Source: Hyphomicrobiales bacterium
GTDB lineage: Bacteria > Pseudomonadota > Alphaproteobacteria > Rhizobiales > OSC116
Reading direction: 5' to 3'
Assembly (NCBI GenBank): GCA_002401855.1
Contig: NVUH01000003.1
Span: 62,001 to 126,000 of the forward strand
Length of the DNA stretch: 64,000 nucleotides
Shown: positions 15,645 to 24,011 of the stretch, piece after piece
Layout of the letters: each line of letters begins with the position of its first letter
Position numbering within the stretch: the first letter of the stretch is position 1
Notes under the pieces: generated by a model
Databases searched by the model: none
What the model was told of the DNA's origin: nothing
What the model saw: only the letters and a program-made list of their open reading frames with translations
Position numbers and translations under genes: made by a program

Positions 15645-16433
15645 ATGAGCGACATTAGCTATGAGTTAAAACAAGGCATTGCCTGTATTCAACTAACGCG
15701 GCCTAAAAAACGTAATGCGATGTCTGACAGCATGCTCATTGAGCTTGGTGAAGCGGTTGATCGTGCGGCCAAAGAAGCCAAAGCCGCCATACTGTTTGGC
15801 GAGGGCGACCATTTTTGCGCAGGTTTAGATTTGGCCGAGCATTTGGATAAAACCGCTTTGCAGGGCATTGATGGCTCGCGGGCTTGGCATGCGGTGTTTG
15901 CCCGCATTCAACGTGGTGCAATACCTTATTTTGCCGCTTTGCATGGCGCAGTTGTTGGCGGTGGGCTGGAGTTAGCCTCGATCTGCCATGTTCGTGTGGC
16001 TGATGACACTGCGTTTTTTGCTTTGCCTGAAGGGCGGCGCGGCATTTTTGTGGGTGGCGGTGGTTCTGTGAACATCACCCGCATTATGGGCGTGGCACGG
16101 ATGACTGATATGATGCTGACGGGGCGCGTGCTGAGTGTGCAAGAGGCTGAGAATTATGGTGTGGTGACTTATATAACCCCCGAAGGTGAGGCTTTTGACA
16201 AGGCGTTTGAATTGGCACAAAAGGCAGCTAAAAACGCGCCTTTATCCAATTATGCCATCATCAATGCGTTGCAACGCATTCATGATTCTGGCTATGACGA
16301 AGGACTGTTTTTTGAATCAATGATCGCTTCATTGACCCAAACCACGCCAGAAGCCAAGGCCGGACTAAAAGAGTTTTTGGACAAAAAAGCTGAACGTTTG
16401 GCAATACCTGATGACAAACAGGGCAAAAGTTAA
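15645..16433 (+). CDS. enoyl-CoA hydratase/isomerase (crotonase family), hydroxycinnamoyl-CoA type
   Basis: Crotonase-fold protein of 262 residues with a GAGGAA ribosome binding site. The two oxyanion-hole segments are H-F-C-A-G-L-D-L and A-V-V-G-G-G-L-E-L-A; the following A-L-P-E-G-R-R-G-I-F carries the conserved glutamate. It probably hydrates the aryl-propenoyl-CoA made by the adjacent CoA synthetase. Whether it stops at the 3-hydroxy compound, as the SDR and amidohydrolase suggest, or also cleaves to aldehyde and acetyl-CoA cannot be read from sequence. Confidence 0.87.
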   Translation: MSDISYELKQGIACIQLTRPKKRNAMSDSMLIELGEAVDRAAKEAKAAILFGEGDHFCAGLDLAEHLDKTALQGIDGSRAWHAVFARIQRGAIPYFAALHGAVVGGGLELASICHVRVADDTAFFALPEGRRGIFVGGGGSVNITRIMGVARMTDMMLTGRVLSVQEAENYGVVTYITPEGEAFDKAFELAQKAAKNAPLSNYAIINALQRIHDSGYDEGLFFESMIASLTQTTPEAKAGLKEFLDKKAERLAIPDDKQGKS

Positions 16434-16449
16434 ACAAGGAATGGTGATC

Positions 16450-16959
16450 ATGGCGACGAAAAATGTTCAAACGGACAATCCACTTGTTGACGAGGCAAGA
16501 GCGCCTGTGACCAAGCAGCAGATTATTGACAGTTTAAGTGGGCTTGAGAAAACCGTTGGCTTTTCGATACGGATTGCTGAACTGGCGATATTTGAGCAAT
16601 TATACCAGCATTTAAAAGGCAGCGAAGTGTCGATTGGTGAATTTACCATTTTGCGCTGTATTGGTTTGAACCCTGGTTTGCGCCAGGGCGTATTGGCTGA
16701 CACATTGCATGTGAAATGGCCGAGCATGACCAAGTTGATTAATGCGCTTGAACTGCGCCGTTTGCTTAAACGTGTGGTGCCGCTGAATAACCGCCGCTCG
16801 GTTGAGCTTGAATTGACCGATGAAGGCGAAGCCATGGTGGCTAAATATACGCCGAAGTTTAGAGCGGCTGAAACAGATATATTCTCGATGTTAAATGATG
16901 ATGAATATAAACAGTTAGAAAAATTATTACGCAAAGCAGCTGGTTGGTTGCAAGAATAG
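16450..16959 (+). CDS. MarR-family transcriptional regulator
   Basis: Winged-helix regulator of 169 residues. The MarR core runs from about residue 60 (E-F-T-I-L-R-C-I-G, then L-A-D-T-L-H-V-K-W-P-S-M-T-K-L as recognition helix) to the wing N-N-R-R-S-V-E-L-E-L-T. ATG 16450 is 9-10 bases after AAGGA; an in-frame ATG at 16441 is too close to it. It sits in the hydroxycinnamate operon like PhcR/CouR regulators, which in related systems are released from DNA by the aryl-CoA thioester. Candidate operator at 15582-15597. Confidence 0.88.
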   Translation: MATKNVQTDNPLVDEARAPVTKQQIIDSLSGLEKTVGFSIRIAELAIFEQLYQHLKGSEVSIGEFTILRCIGLNPGLRQGVLADTLHVKWPSMTKLINALELRRLLKRVVPLNNRRSVELELTDEGEAMVAKYTPKFRAAETDIFSMLNDDEYKQLEKLLRKAAGWLQE

Positions 16960-16988
16960 ACGTAGCTTTTGAGGCTTGGGAGATAGAT

Positions 16989-17858
16989 ATGATGGACGTA
17001 GACAGTTTAGTGGCAATTGATTTTCATACTCATGCCGAGGAATCGTGCGGGATGCATGCTGACGATGGCTATGATGATTTTCAGGCGGCGATGACCACTT
17101 ATTTTAAGGCGCCTTATAAGCACCCGCCGACCATTCCTGAAACTGCGGCTTATTACCGTGAACGCAAAATTGCGGCGGTGATATTTGCGGTTGATGCTGA
17201 GCGTGAAACTGGTTTTAGACGTTATAAGAATGAAGAAATGGCTGAGCTTTGCGCTGAGCATAAAGATATATTGATACCCTTTGCTTCTATTGACCCTGCC
17301 AAAGGCAAATTGGGCGCGCGCGAAGCGCTGAATATGGTTGAAAATTATGGCATTCAAGGCTTTAAATTCCACCCGACATTGCAGGGGTTTTACCCCAATG
17401 ACCGCATGGCTTACCCGTTATATGAAGCCATGGCTGAAACAGGAAAACCTGTTTTGTTTCATACGGGGCAAACTGGTGTGGGGGCGGGTATGCCAGGTGG
17501 TATGGGCATGAAATTAGCTTATTCTAACCCAATGTATATTGATGATGTGGCGGCGGATTTTCCTGACATGCCGATTATTTTGGCGCATCCGTCATTCCCT
17601 TGGCAGGATGAGGCTTTATCGATCGCCACTCATAAGCCGAATGTATTTATTGACTTATCTGGTTGGTCGCCGAAATATTTTCCTGACATTTTAATTCGTT
17701 ATACCAATTCGATTTTAAAACATAAAATATTGTTTGGCTCTGACTGGCCGGTGATTAAGCCTGACAGATGGATAGAAGAGTTTAACAAATTGGATATCAA
17801 GCCAGAGGTGATGCCTTTGGTGATGAAAGAGAATGCCCGTAAATTGCTAAAAATATAA
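16989..17858 (+). CDS. amidohydrolase (Amidohydro_2), probable aryl-3-ketoacyl-CoA hydrolase
   Basis: TIM-barrel metal hydrolase of 289 residues of the ACMSD/Amidohydro_2 group: D-F-H-T-H-A near the N-terminus, G-F-K-F-H-P, L-F-H-T-G-Q-T-G, L-A-H-P-S-F-P-W and L-F-G-S-D-W-P-V supply the metal ligands and the catalytic Asp. GGGAGAT precedes ATG 16989. In Agrobacterium, as I recall, an enzyme of this family hydrolyses 4-hydroxyphenyl-3-ketoacyl-CoA in the CoA-dependent beta-oxidative deacetylation of ferulate and coumarate, and the neighbours here match that pathway. Confidence 0.82.
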   Translation: MMDVDSLVAIDFHTHAEESCGMHADDGYDDFQAAMTTYFKAPYKHPPTIPETAAYYRERKIAAVIFAVDAERETGFRRYKNEEMAELCAEHKDILIPFASIDPAKGKLGAREALNMVENYGIQGFKFHPTLQGFYPNDRMAYPLYEAMAETGKPVLFHTGQTGVGAGMPGGMGMKLAYSNPMYIDDVAADFPDMPIILAHPSFPWQDEALSIATHKPNVFIDLSGWSPKYFPDILIRYTNSILKHKILFGSDWPVIKPDRWIEEFNKLDIKPEVMPLVMKENARKLLKI

Positions 17859-17979
17859 GAATTAAAAATAATAAGAGTGCGCAAAGCAACACACAGAGAC
17901 ATGAAAATGAATGACCAAGGCAATGGGAGTTGCCTTAAGAGATGAAGCCATAACGGCTTTATATGACTGGGAGAATAAA

Positions 17980-19098
17980 ATGAAAAAAACACTATTTGCA
18001 ATGAGCATGGTCGCCGCATTGGCAACCACCTCAATTGTTGGCGCGAAAGACTTACGCTTAGGCCCTGGCGCACCGAATGTGCATCCAGCCCATACGCCTA
18101 TGTATACCAATTTTGTCAAATATCTGCCTGAAGAAACTAATGGTGCTGTAACAGGTATTATTATGGGTACTGAAGTTGCCAACGTGCCGAATATGAAAGC
18201 TGCATTGGCATCTAACATTGTGCAAGTTGGTAATGTATTGCCGCTTTATTATGCGGCTGACCTACCAAACACTGCGCTTATGGGTGAATTGGCATTTTTG
18301 GGCACAAATTCACATGTTATGGCCGCTGCCTTAACTGAATATGTGGTCAATTGCGCTGACTGTAAGGCTGAATTTAAAGCCATGGGCAATGTATATGCAG
18401 GTTCTGGTTCATCAGACCCATACATTCTATTGACCACAAAGCCAATTCGTAATGCTGCTGATATGAAGGGCATGCGTTTGCGCTCTGGTGGTTCACCTTT
18501 CGCGCGTTGGGCTGATTATACGGGTGCTGCTGGTGTGGCTATGCCTGTAAGCTCTACATTTGAAGCCATTTCGCAAGGCACAATTGATGGCACAATGGCA
18601 TCTGTAGCTGATTTAACCTCATACCGTTTGGTTGATTTGGTTAAATATGCCACTGAGCTAACATTGGGTACATATCATGCTACATCTAACTTTAGCATCA
18701 GCAATGACGCTTGGGCAGATTTGAGCGTTGAAGAACGTAAAGGTGTGATCCGTGCGGCCAACCGTGCCAACCCAACATTCACTCAAAACTGGGCTTATGA
18801 ACGCCCAGAAGTGGCACACCAAGCTGGTGTGGATGCGGGCATTGAATTCATCACGCCTGACCAAGATTTAATTGATTTGACAGCTAAATTTGTTGAAGAT
18901 GACATTAAAGCCCTTGGTAGCCTAGCTGACAGCCAATATGGCATTAAAGATGGTGATGCAAAAATTGCCACATTTGTTGCCTTGGTTGAAAAATGGGGTG
19001 CGATTGTTGCAAAAACTGGCAACGACCCTGTGGCCATTGCCACAGCCATGCAAGAAGAAATTTGGGACAAAGTTGACTATGAAACTTACGGCCTGTAA
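17980..19098 (+). CDS. TRAP transporter solute-binding protein, DctP family
   Basis: Periplasmic binding protein of 372 residues. The signal peptide (M-K-K-T-L, hydrophobic core, V-G-A at about 22) starts at ATG 17980, 6 bases after GGGAG; a longer frame from 17911 is not needed. DctP features include the G-M-R-L-R-S-G-G segment with the conserved Arg that binds a carboxylate, and V-S-S-T-F-E-A-I-S-Q-G-T-I-D-G. Located in the hydroxycinnamate cluster, its ligand may be an aromatic carboxylate as with the TarPQM system of Rhodopseudomonas (inference). A hairpin follows the gene. Confidence 0.9.
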   Translation: MKKTLFAMSMVAALATTSIVGAKDLRLGPGAPNVHPAHTPMYTNFVKYLPEETNGAVTGIIMGTEVANVPNMKAALASNIVQVGNVLPLYYAADLPNTALMGELAFLGTNSHVMAAALTEYVVNCADCKAEFKAMGNVYAGSGSSDPYILLTTKPIRNAADMKGMRLRSGGSPFARWADYTGAAGVAMPVSSTFEAISQGTIDGTMASVADLTSYRLVDLVKYATELTLGTYHATSNFSISNDAWADLSVEERKGVIRAANRANPTFTQNWAYERPEVAHQAGVDAGIEFITPDQDLIDLTAKFVEDDIKALGSLADSQYGIKDGDAKIATFVALVEKWGAIVAKTGNDPVAIATAMQEEIWDKVDYETYGL

Positions 19099-19122
19099 CT
19101 TTTATAATTAACAAGATTATCT

Positions 19123-19145
19123 GTGGGGTGGTTTTGCCACCCCGC
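19123..19145 (+). promoter_or_regulatory. hairpin between dctP-type and dctQ-type genes
   Basis: GTGGGGTGG and CCACCCCGC form a 9-base stem (one G-U) around TTTTG, followed within a few bases by TTTATTTT. Like the hairpin behind phnD, it sits right after a binding-protein gene and probably sets its higher expression. Confidence 0.68.
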
Positions 19146-19166
19146 GGTTTATTTTCGGAATATATT

Positions 19167-19691
19167 ATGCATCATTTTTTGAAGAAATTTGTCGAGCGTG
19201 CGACGAGCATTTTTAGCCTGATTGGTGGGTTGGGCATTTTTTTAATGTTATTGCATGTCACCGCTGATGTGGTCTTGCGCCAAGTGTTTGGCTTTCCGCC
19301 GCCTGCCACTGTGTTGGTTGTGTCGCATTATTACATGGTGATGATTGCGTTTTTCCCCCTAGGGTGGTCTGAATTACGCGGTGATATGATTAGTGTTGAG
19401 GTTTTGTCTGGCCTGTTTAAAGGCAAAATATTAAAAGTAAAAACCATTCTGATAGATTTATTAATAGCGGCGGTTTATGGCTTTTTGGCCATTCACACTT
19501 GGATTATAGCCATGTCTGAATTTAAAGTCGGCAGCTATCAAGTGTCGCTCGGCGTGGTGATACCCATTTGGCCGAGTTATTTTATTTTGCCGATTGCTTT
19601 TGGCATGGCCTGTTTTGTGGTTTTGCTGCGTATATATTTTTACCTATCGCCAAATGATGAATTAGATAGTGAACAAGGAATGGCTTTATGA
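19167..19691 (+). CDS. TRAP transporter small permease, DctQ family
   Basis: Membrane protein of 174 residues with four hydrophobic segments (about 20-40, 50-70, 92-110 and 132-155) and the DctQ motif A-D-V-V-L-R-Q. The ATG at 19167 (M-H-H-F-L-K-K) is preferred over an in-frame codon at 19128 that lies in the hairpin. It overlaps the dctM start by four bases. Confidence 0.9.
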   Translation: MHHFLKKFVERATSIFSLIGGLGIFLMLLHVTADVVLRQVFGFPPPATVLVVSHYYMVMIAFFPLGWSELRGDMISVEVLSGLFKGKILKVKTILIDLLIAAVYGFLAIHTWIIAMSEFKVGSYQVSLGVVIPIWPSYFILPIAFGMACFVVLLRIYFYLSPNDELDSEQGMAL

Positions 19692-20989
19692 GTGTTGCCA
19701 CTGGATTTTTGGGCATAGCAGTGTTGCTGATATTGCTGGCTTTGCAAGTGCCTGTCGCCATTTCGTTGATATTGGTTTCGTTTGGTGGGGTTTATTTGAT
19801 GATTGGCATTGAGCCAGCCATTGGTATTTTGACCTCGACCCCGTATGAATTTATTGCCAGTTGGACATTGTCTGCTGTGCCTATGTTTTTATTGATGGGC
19901 TATGTGGCATTTCACTCTGGATTGACGGGTAGTTTATTTGATGCGGCTAAGCTGGTATTTAGGCGCATACCTGGTGGGCTGGGTATATCGAGCATTTTTG
20001 CTTGTACGGGGTTTGCATCGGTTTCGGGCTCTAGCTTGGCGACTGCGGCTGCCATGGGGCGCATTGCGATACCTGAAATGATTAAAGCTGGTTATAAGCC
20101 CAGTTTTGCTTCGGGCATTTTAGCCGCGGGTGGCACCATCGGGGCGTTGATTCCGCCTTCGATTTTGATGATTATTTTTGGGGTGTTTACGGAAACATCG
20201 GTACTGAAAGTATTTATGGGCGGGATATCGATTGGGATATTGACCGCTGTTGCCTATAGCTTGTTGGTTTTGGGTGTGGCGCGGTTTCGGCCTGACATTA
20301 TACCGCCTGTCACGCAGGGCATTGATGACCTAGATGGTCGTGATGTGCTTAAGCAGATTTGGCCTTTATTGGCATTAATTGGGATCATATTTGGTGGCAT
20401 GTTTAGTGGAGTTTTTACTGCCACTGAGGCGGGCGCAGTTGGCGCGATGGGGGCGATTGTAATCTCGGCTTTATCTGGAAGATTGAATTGGCAGCAATTG
20501 TATCAATCTGTGCTTGAGACTTTGAGTACGACCGCATCTTTGTTTATCATTGGTGTTGGTGCTGTGATGTTCACCAAATTTGTGGGTTTGAGCGGTGTTG
20601 GTGGGGCGATTAACAACCTGATGATTGGCATGGAATTGAGCTATTATCAGCTGTTATTTGTGATTGTGATTTTATATTTAATATTGGGCATGTTTTTGGA
20701 GCCATTTGGCGCCATGTTGATTACCTTGCCGATATTGTTGCCATTGTTGCAAGCTGAGGGCATTAGCATTGTTTGGTTTGGGGTGTTTTTAGTGAAGTTG
20801 CTTGAGGTGGGGATGATCACGCCACCGCTGGGGATGAATGTATTTATCATTAAAAATGTGGCCTCTAAATATGTATCGCTTGCTGATGTGTTTAAAGGGG
20901 TGATGCCGTTTATCATTGTTGATATGTTCCTTGTGGCTTTGATCATTGTGTTTCCTGACATTGTGTTGTATTTGCCGAATAAATTATAA
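19688..20989 (+). CDS. TRAP transporter large permease, DctM family
   Basis: Sodium-coupled transport subunit of 433 residues with about 12 hydrophobic segments. Typical DctM blocks are V-P-M-F-L-L-M-G, G-F-A-S-V-S-G-S-S-L-A-T-A-A-A-M-G, G-A-L-I-P-P-S-I-L-M, F-T-A-T-E-A-G-A-V-G-A and I-T-P-P-L-G-M-N-V-F. Overlap with dctQ and position 12 bases before the acyl-CoA dehydrogenase gene place it in the same operon. Confidence 0.93.
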   Translation: MSVATGFLGIAVLLILLALQVPVAISLILVSFGGVYLMIGIEPAIGILTSTPYEFIASWTLSAVPMFLLMGYVAFHSGLTGSLFDAAKLVFRRIPGGLGISSIFACTGFASVSGSSLATAAAMGRIAIPEMIKAGYKPSFASGILAAGGTIGALIPPSILMIIFGVFTETSVLKVFMGGISIGILTAVAYSLLVLGVARFRPDIIPPVTQGIDDLDGRDVLKQIWPLLALIGIIFGGMFSGVFTATEAGAVGAMGAIVISALSGRLNWQQLYQSVLETLSTTASLFIIGVGAVMFTKFVGLSGVGGAINNLMIGMELSYYQLLFVIVILYLILGMFLEPFGAMLITLPILLPLLQAEGISIVWFGVFLVKLLEVGMITPPLGMNVFIIKNVASKYVSLADVFKGVMPFIIVDMFLVALIIVFPDIVLYLPNKL

Positions 20990-21001
20990 GAGTTTAAAAA
21001 T

Positions 21002-22579
21002 ATGAGTGAGTTTAGTGCGCCTGTTGAGGATATTATTTTCAGCTTAGAATTTGTTGCGGATGCGGGAAGAATTGACGGCTGGGATGCTGATTTGGTGCGC
21101 GAGATTGTGCAGCATTTTGCGGGGTTTGCACAGGGAGAAATTGCGCCTGTGGATGAAGCGGCTGATCTTGAAGGTTGCCGTGTTGTGGATGGAAAAGTGA
21201 TTGTGCCTGAAGGGTTTAAGGTGGCTTATCAGCAATATGTTGAGCAAGGGTGGAACGGGTTATCGATACCTGAGAAATATGATGGGCAGGACTTGCCTGC
21301 GCCTGTTTTGGGGGCGGTGAGTGAGATTTTTACCGGGGCTTGCCATAGTTTGCAGATGATTGTTGGGTTGATACCTGGTGCGGTGCGGGTGCTGAAAAAC
21401 TTTGGCAGTGAGGCACAGCGGGATTTGTATATTCCGCTATTGGCATCGGGGGATTGGTTGGCGACCATGTGCATGACTGAGGCGGGGGCAGGGTCTGATT
21501 TATCGGGCATTCGCACCAAGGCGGTTGAAGTTGATGGTGTTTGGCGAATTAGTGGAGAGAAGATATTTATATCGGGTGGTGGGCAAGATATATCACCGCA
21601 TATATTGCATTTGGTTTTGGCGCGTACGGGTGGTTTGGACGAAGGTGTGCGTGGGTTGAGCCTGTTTTTATGTCGGTCGCATTTGGCTGATGGGGTGGAA
21701 AATGCGGTTAAGGTAGATCGGATTGAGGAGAAGATGGGTTTGCACGGTTCGCCGACTTGTCAGTTGTCATTCGATGCGGCGGAGGCGGAGTTGATTGGTG
21801 AGTTGGGGCAGGGCTTGAAGGCTATGTTCACGCTGATGAATCATGCGCGGTTGGATGTTGGGTTGCAGGGTGTGGCGCATGCGGCGCGGGCGGGTGATAT
21901 TGCGCAAGCTTATGCGGCCGAGCGGGTGCAGGGTCGGCTGGTTGGTGGTAAAGACCAAGTTGTGATTGAGCAGCATCATGATGTGAAAAACATGTTGAAT
22001 GAGCAGCAGGCTTTGGCCATTGGTGGTCGGGCTATGTGCCATATAACGCTGGTTTTGTTAGAGACTGGTGAGAATGCTGATTTGGTGGATTTTTTAACGC
22101 CTATTTGTAAAGTGTTTTGTAGTGAGGCGGGGATAAAATCTGCTGATATGGGCATTCAGATATTAGGCGGTTATGGGTATTTGCATGAATATCGTGTGGA
22201 GCAGGTTTTGCGGGATGCGCGGATTACCAGTATTTATGAGGGGACGAATAGCATTCATGCGCTTGGTTTGGCGACGCGGTTATTGCGGCATAAAAACGGT
22301 GCGGCGGCGCGGGCGTTTGAGCAGATGATTTTGGATGTGGGTTCAGATGAACTGATGGTGAGTTTGAGTTTGTGGCGGGATATGCGTGATCGGGTTTTGG
22401 CTAAGCCTGAATTGGCGAACGCTTTTATGAAGTTGACGGGTTTGTTGACCTATCAGGCTGTTTGGGTGAAAATTTTGGCTGTGGCTGATAAGTCGCTTGA
22501 TGCCGAACGGTTGAGGAAATTGGCTGACCATGTATTTAGCACTGTGCCAAGAGATGCTAAATACTGGTCAACCTATTAG
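21002..22579 (+). CDS. acyl-CoA dehydrogenase
   Basis: FAD flavoenzyme of 525 residues. M-C-M-T-E-A-G-A-G-S-D-L-S is the FAD/substrate motif near residue 160, followed by K-I-F-I-S-G-G-G and an H-A-R-L-D-V-G-L-Q-G block. The likely catalytic base is the Glu in I-Y-E-G-T-N-S-I. The extended C-terminus puts it in the longer ACAD subgroup, although it is shorter than 590-600-residue DmdC-type enzymes. At the end of the hydroxycinnamate/TRAP operon it may desaturate arylpropanoyl-CoA (dihydro-phenylpropanoids) to feed the same hydratase. It converges with the aldehyde dehydrogenase gene, one base apart. Confidence 0.88.
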   Translation: MSEFSAPVEDIIFSLEFVADAGRIDGWDADLVREIVQHFAGFAQGEIAPVDEAADLEGCRVVDGKVIVPEGFKVAYQQYVEQGWNGLSIPEKYDGQDLPAPVLGAVSEIFTGACHSLQMIVGLIPGAVRVLKNFGSEAQRDLYIPLLASGDWLATMCMTEAGAGSDLSGIRTKAVEVDGVWRISGEKIFISGGGQDISPHILHLVLARTGGLDEGVRGLSLFLCRSHLADGVENAVKVDRIEEKMGLHGSPTCQLSFDAAEAELIGELGQGLKAMFTLMNHARLDVGLQGVAHAARAGDIAQAYAAERVQGRLVGGKDQVVIEQHHDVKNMLNEQQALAIGGRAMCHITLVLLETGENADLVDFLTPICKVFCSEAGIKSADMGIQILGGYGYLHEYRVEQVLRDARITSIYEGTNSIHALGLATRLLRHKNGAAARAFEQMILDVGSDELMVSLSLWRDMRDRVLAKPELANAFMKLTGLLTYQAVWVKILAVADKSLDAERLRKLADHVFSTVPRDAKYWSTY

Positions 22580-22580
22580 C

Positions 22581-24011
22581 TTACCAGCCTGAGACGGATT
22601 TAACTTCTAGGAAGTCGTCTATGCCCCAAATGCCTGCTTCGCGGCCGTTGCCTGATTGTTTGTAGCCGCCGAAAGGTGCGCCTGCGCCGCGGGAATGGCC
22701 GTTGATTTCTACCATGCCTGCGCGTAAGGCTTTGGCCATACGGTGGGCTTTTTCTTTGTCTTGGGTTTGTACATAGTGGGTGAGGCCGTATGGAGAATCG
22801 TTGGCGATTTGGATGGCGTCTGCTTCGTCATCGAACGGGATGATGGACAGGACGGGGCCGAAGATTTCTTCTTGGGCGATGCGCATGTCGTTGCTGACAT
22901 CGGCGAAGATGGTGGGGCGGATGTAGTAGCCGCGGTTGAGGCCTTGGGGGCGGCCTAGGCCACCTGCGACCAGTTTGGCGCCTTCGTTGATGCCGGCTTC
23001 GATCATGCCTTGGATTTTGTCATATTGGACTTGCGACACGACTGGGCCTAGATGGGTGCCGTTTTCGGATGACAGTTTGACGGGTGTGTTTTTTGCGTAT
23101 TCTGTGGCTTGTTTGACTGCCTCATCGTAGCGGCCGCGTTGGACTAGCATACGGGTTGGGGCGTTGCAGGATTGGCCGCTATTGTTGAAGCAATGGGCGA
23201 CACCGCGTTGTACGGCTTGGTCGTCTGCATCATCGAAGATTACGTTTGCGCCTTTGCCGCCAAGTTCTAGGGACACGCGTTTGATGGTGGGGGCTGCGGC
23301 TTGTGATATTAGGACGCCAGCGCGGGATGAGCCTGTGAAACTGATCATCTCGATGTCTTTATGAGATGAGAGTTGTGAGCCTACGCCGATGCCATCGCCA
23401 TTGACTAGGTTGAATACGCCTTTGGGGAAGCCTGCTTCGTCCATCATTTCTGCGAAAAGTAGAGACGAAAGGGGGGCGATTTCTGAAGGTTTTAGGACGA
23501 CTGTGCAGCCGACTGCAATGGCGGGGATGACTTTGAGGGTGACTTGGTTCATTGGCCAATTCCATGGGGTGATGAGGCCGCAAACGCCGATGGCTTCCAT
23601 GAAGATACGGTCATTTGGGGCGTGGTCGCCTAACATGCGTTCGAATTTTATTTTTTTAAGCTCGACTAGGAAACCTGCAATATGGCCTGTGCCGCAGCCT
23701 GCTTGTGCGCCCATGGCTAGATCTATTGGAGCGCCCATTTCGATGCTGATCATTTCGCCCATTTCGGCGCGTCTGGCTTCATAAATGTCGGATAGTTTTT
23801 CGACTAATCTAATGCGCTCTTCATGTGGGGTGGCTGACCAAGAAGGGAAAGCTTTGTTGGCGGCTGCCACTGCGGCATCGGTATCGGCTTGATCGCCGAG
23901 TGAAATTGTGGCGCAGACCTCTTCGTTGGCGGGGTTGATCACCTCGAAATCATTTTTCACCTGTGGCAAAACCCATTGGCCATCTATATAGAATTTTAGT
24001 TTTTCAAGCAT
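22581..24011 (-). CDS. NAD(P)-dependent aldehyde dehydrogenase, probable gamma-glutamyl-aminobutyraldehyde dehydrogenase
   Basis: ALDH superfamily, 476 residues: T-P-W-N-W-P with N151, general base E249 in S-L-E-L-G-G-K, catalytic C282 in N-N-S-G-Q-S-C, and E-E-I-F-G-P near 388. It is the last gene of the minus-strand potFGHI-GATase series, overlapping the GATase gene by 8 bases. I therefore assign it to polyamine breakdown (PuuC role) rather than to the aromatic cluster it also touches. A vanillin-type aldehyde substrate is the alternative. Confidence 0.85.
   Translation of the reverse strand: MLEKLKFYIDGQWVLPQVKNDFEVINPANEEVCATISLGDQADTDAAVAAANKAFPSWSATPHEERIRLVEKLSDIYEARRAEMGEMISIEMGAPIDLAMGAQAGCGTGHIAGFLVELKKIKFERMLGDHAPNDRIFMEAIGVCGLITPWNWPMNQVTLKVIPAIAVGCTVVLKPSEIAPLSSLLFAEMMDEAGFPKGVFNLVNGDGIGVGSQLSSHKDIEMISFTGSSRAGVLISQAAAPTIKRVSLELGGKGANVIFDDADDQAVQRGVAHCFNNSGQSCNAPTRMLVQRGRYDEAVKQATEYAKNTPVKLSSENGTHLGPVVSQVQYDKIQGMIEAGINEGAKLVAGGLGRPQGLNRGYYIRPTIFADVSNDMRIAQEEIFGPVLSIIPFDDEADAIQIANDSPYGLTHYVQTQDKEKAHRMAKALRAGMVEINGHSRGAGAPFGGYKQSGNGREAGIWGIDDFLEVKSVSGW

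Noticed and set aside
22581-24011. Vanillin dehydrogenase belonging to the hydroxycinnamate cluster
   Set aside because: It is on the opposite strand from the adjacent dehydrogenase and overlaps the GATase gene of the polyamine operon, so polyamine use is the better reading; the amidohydrolase route does not release the aldehyde first.
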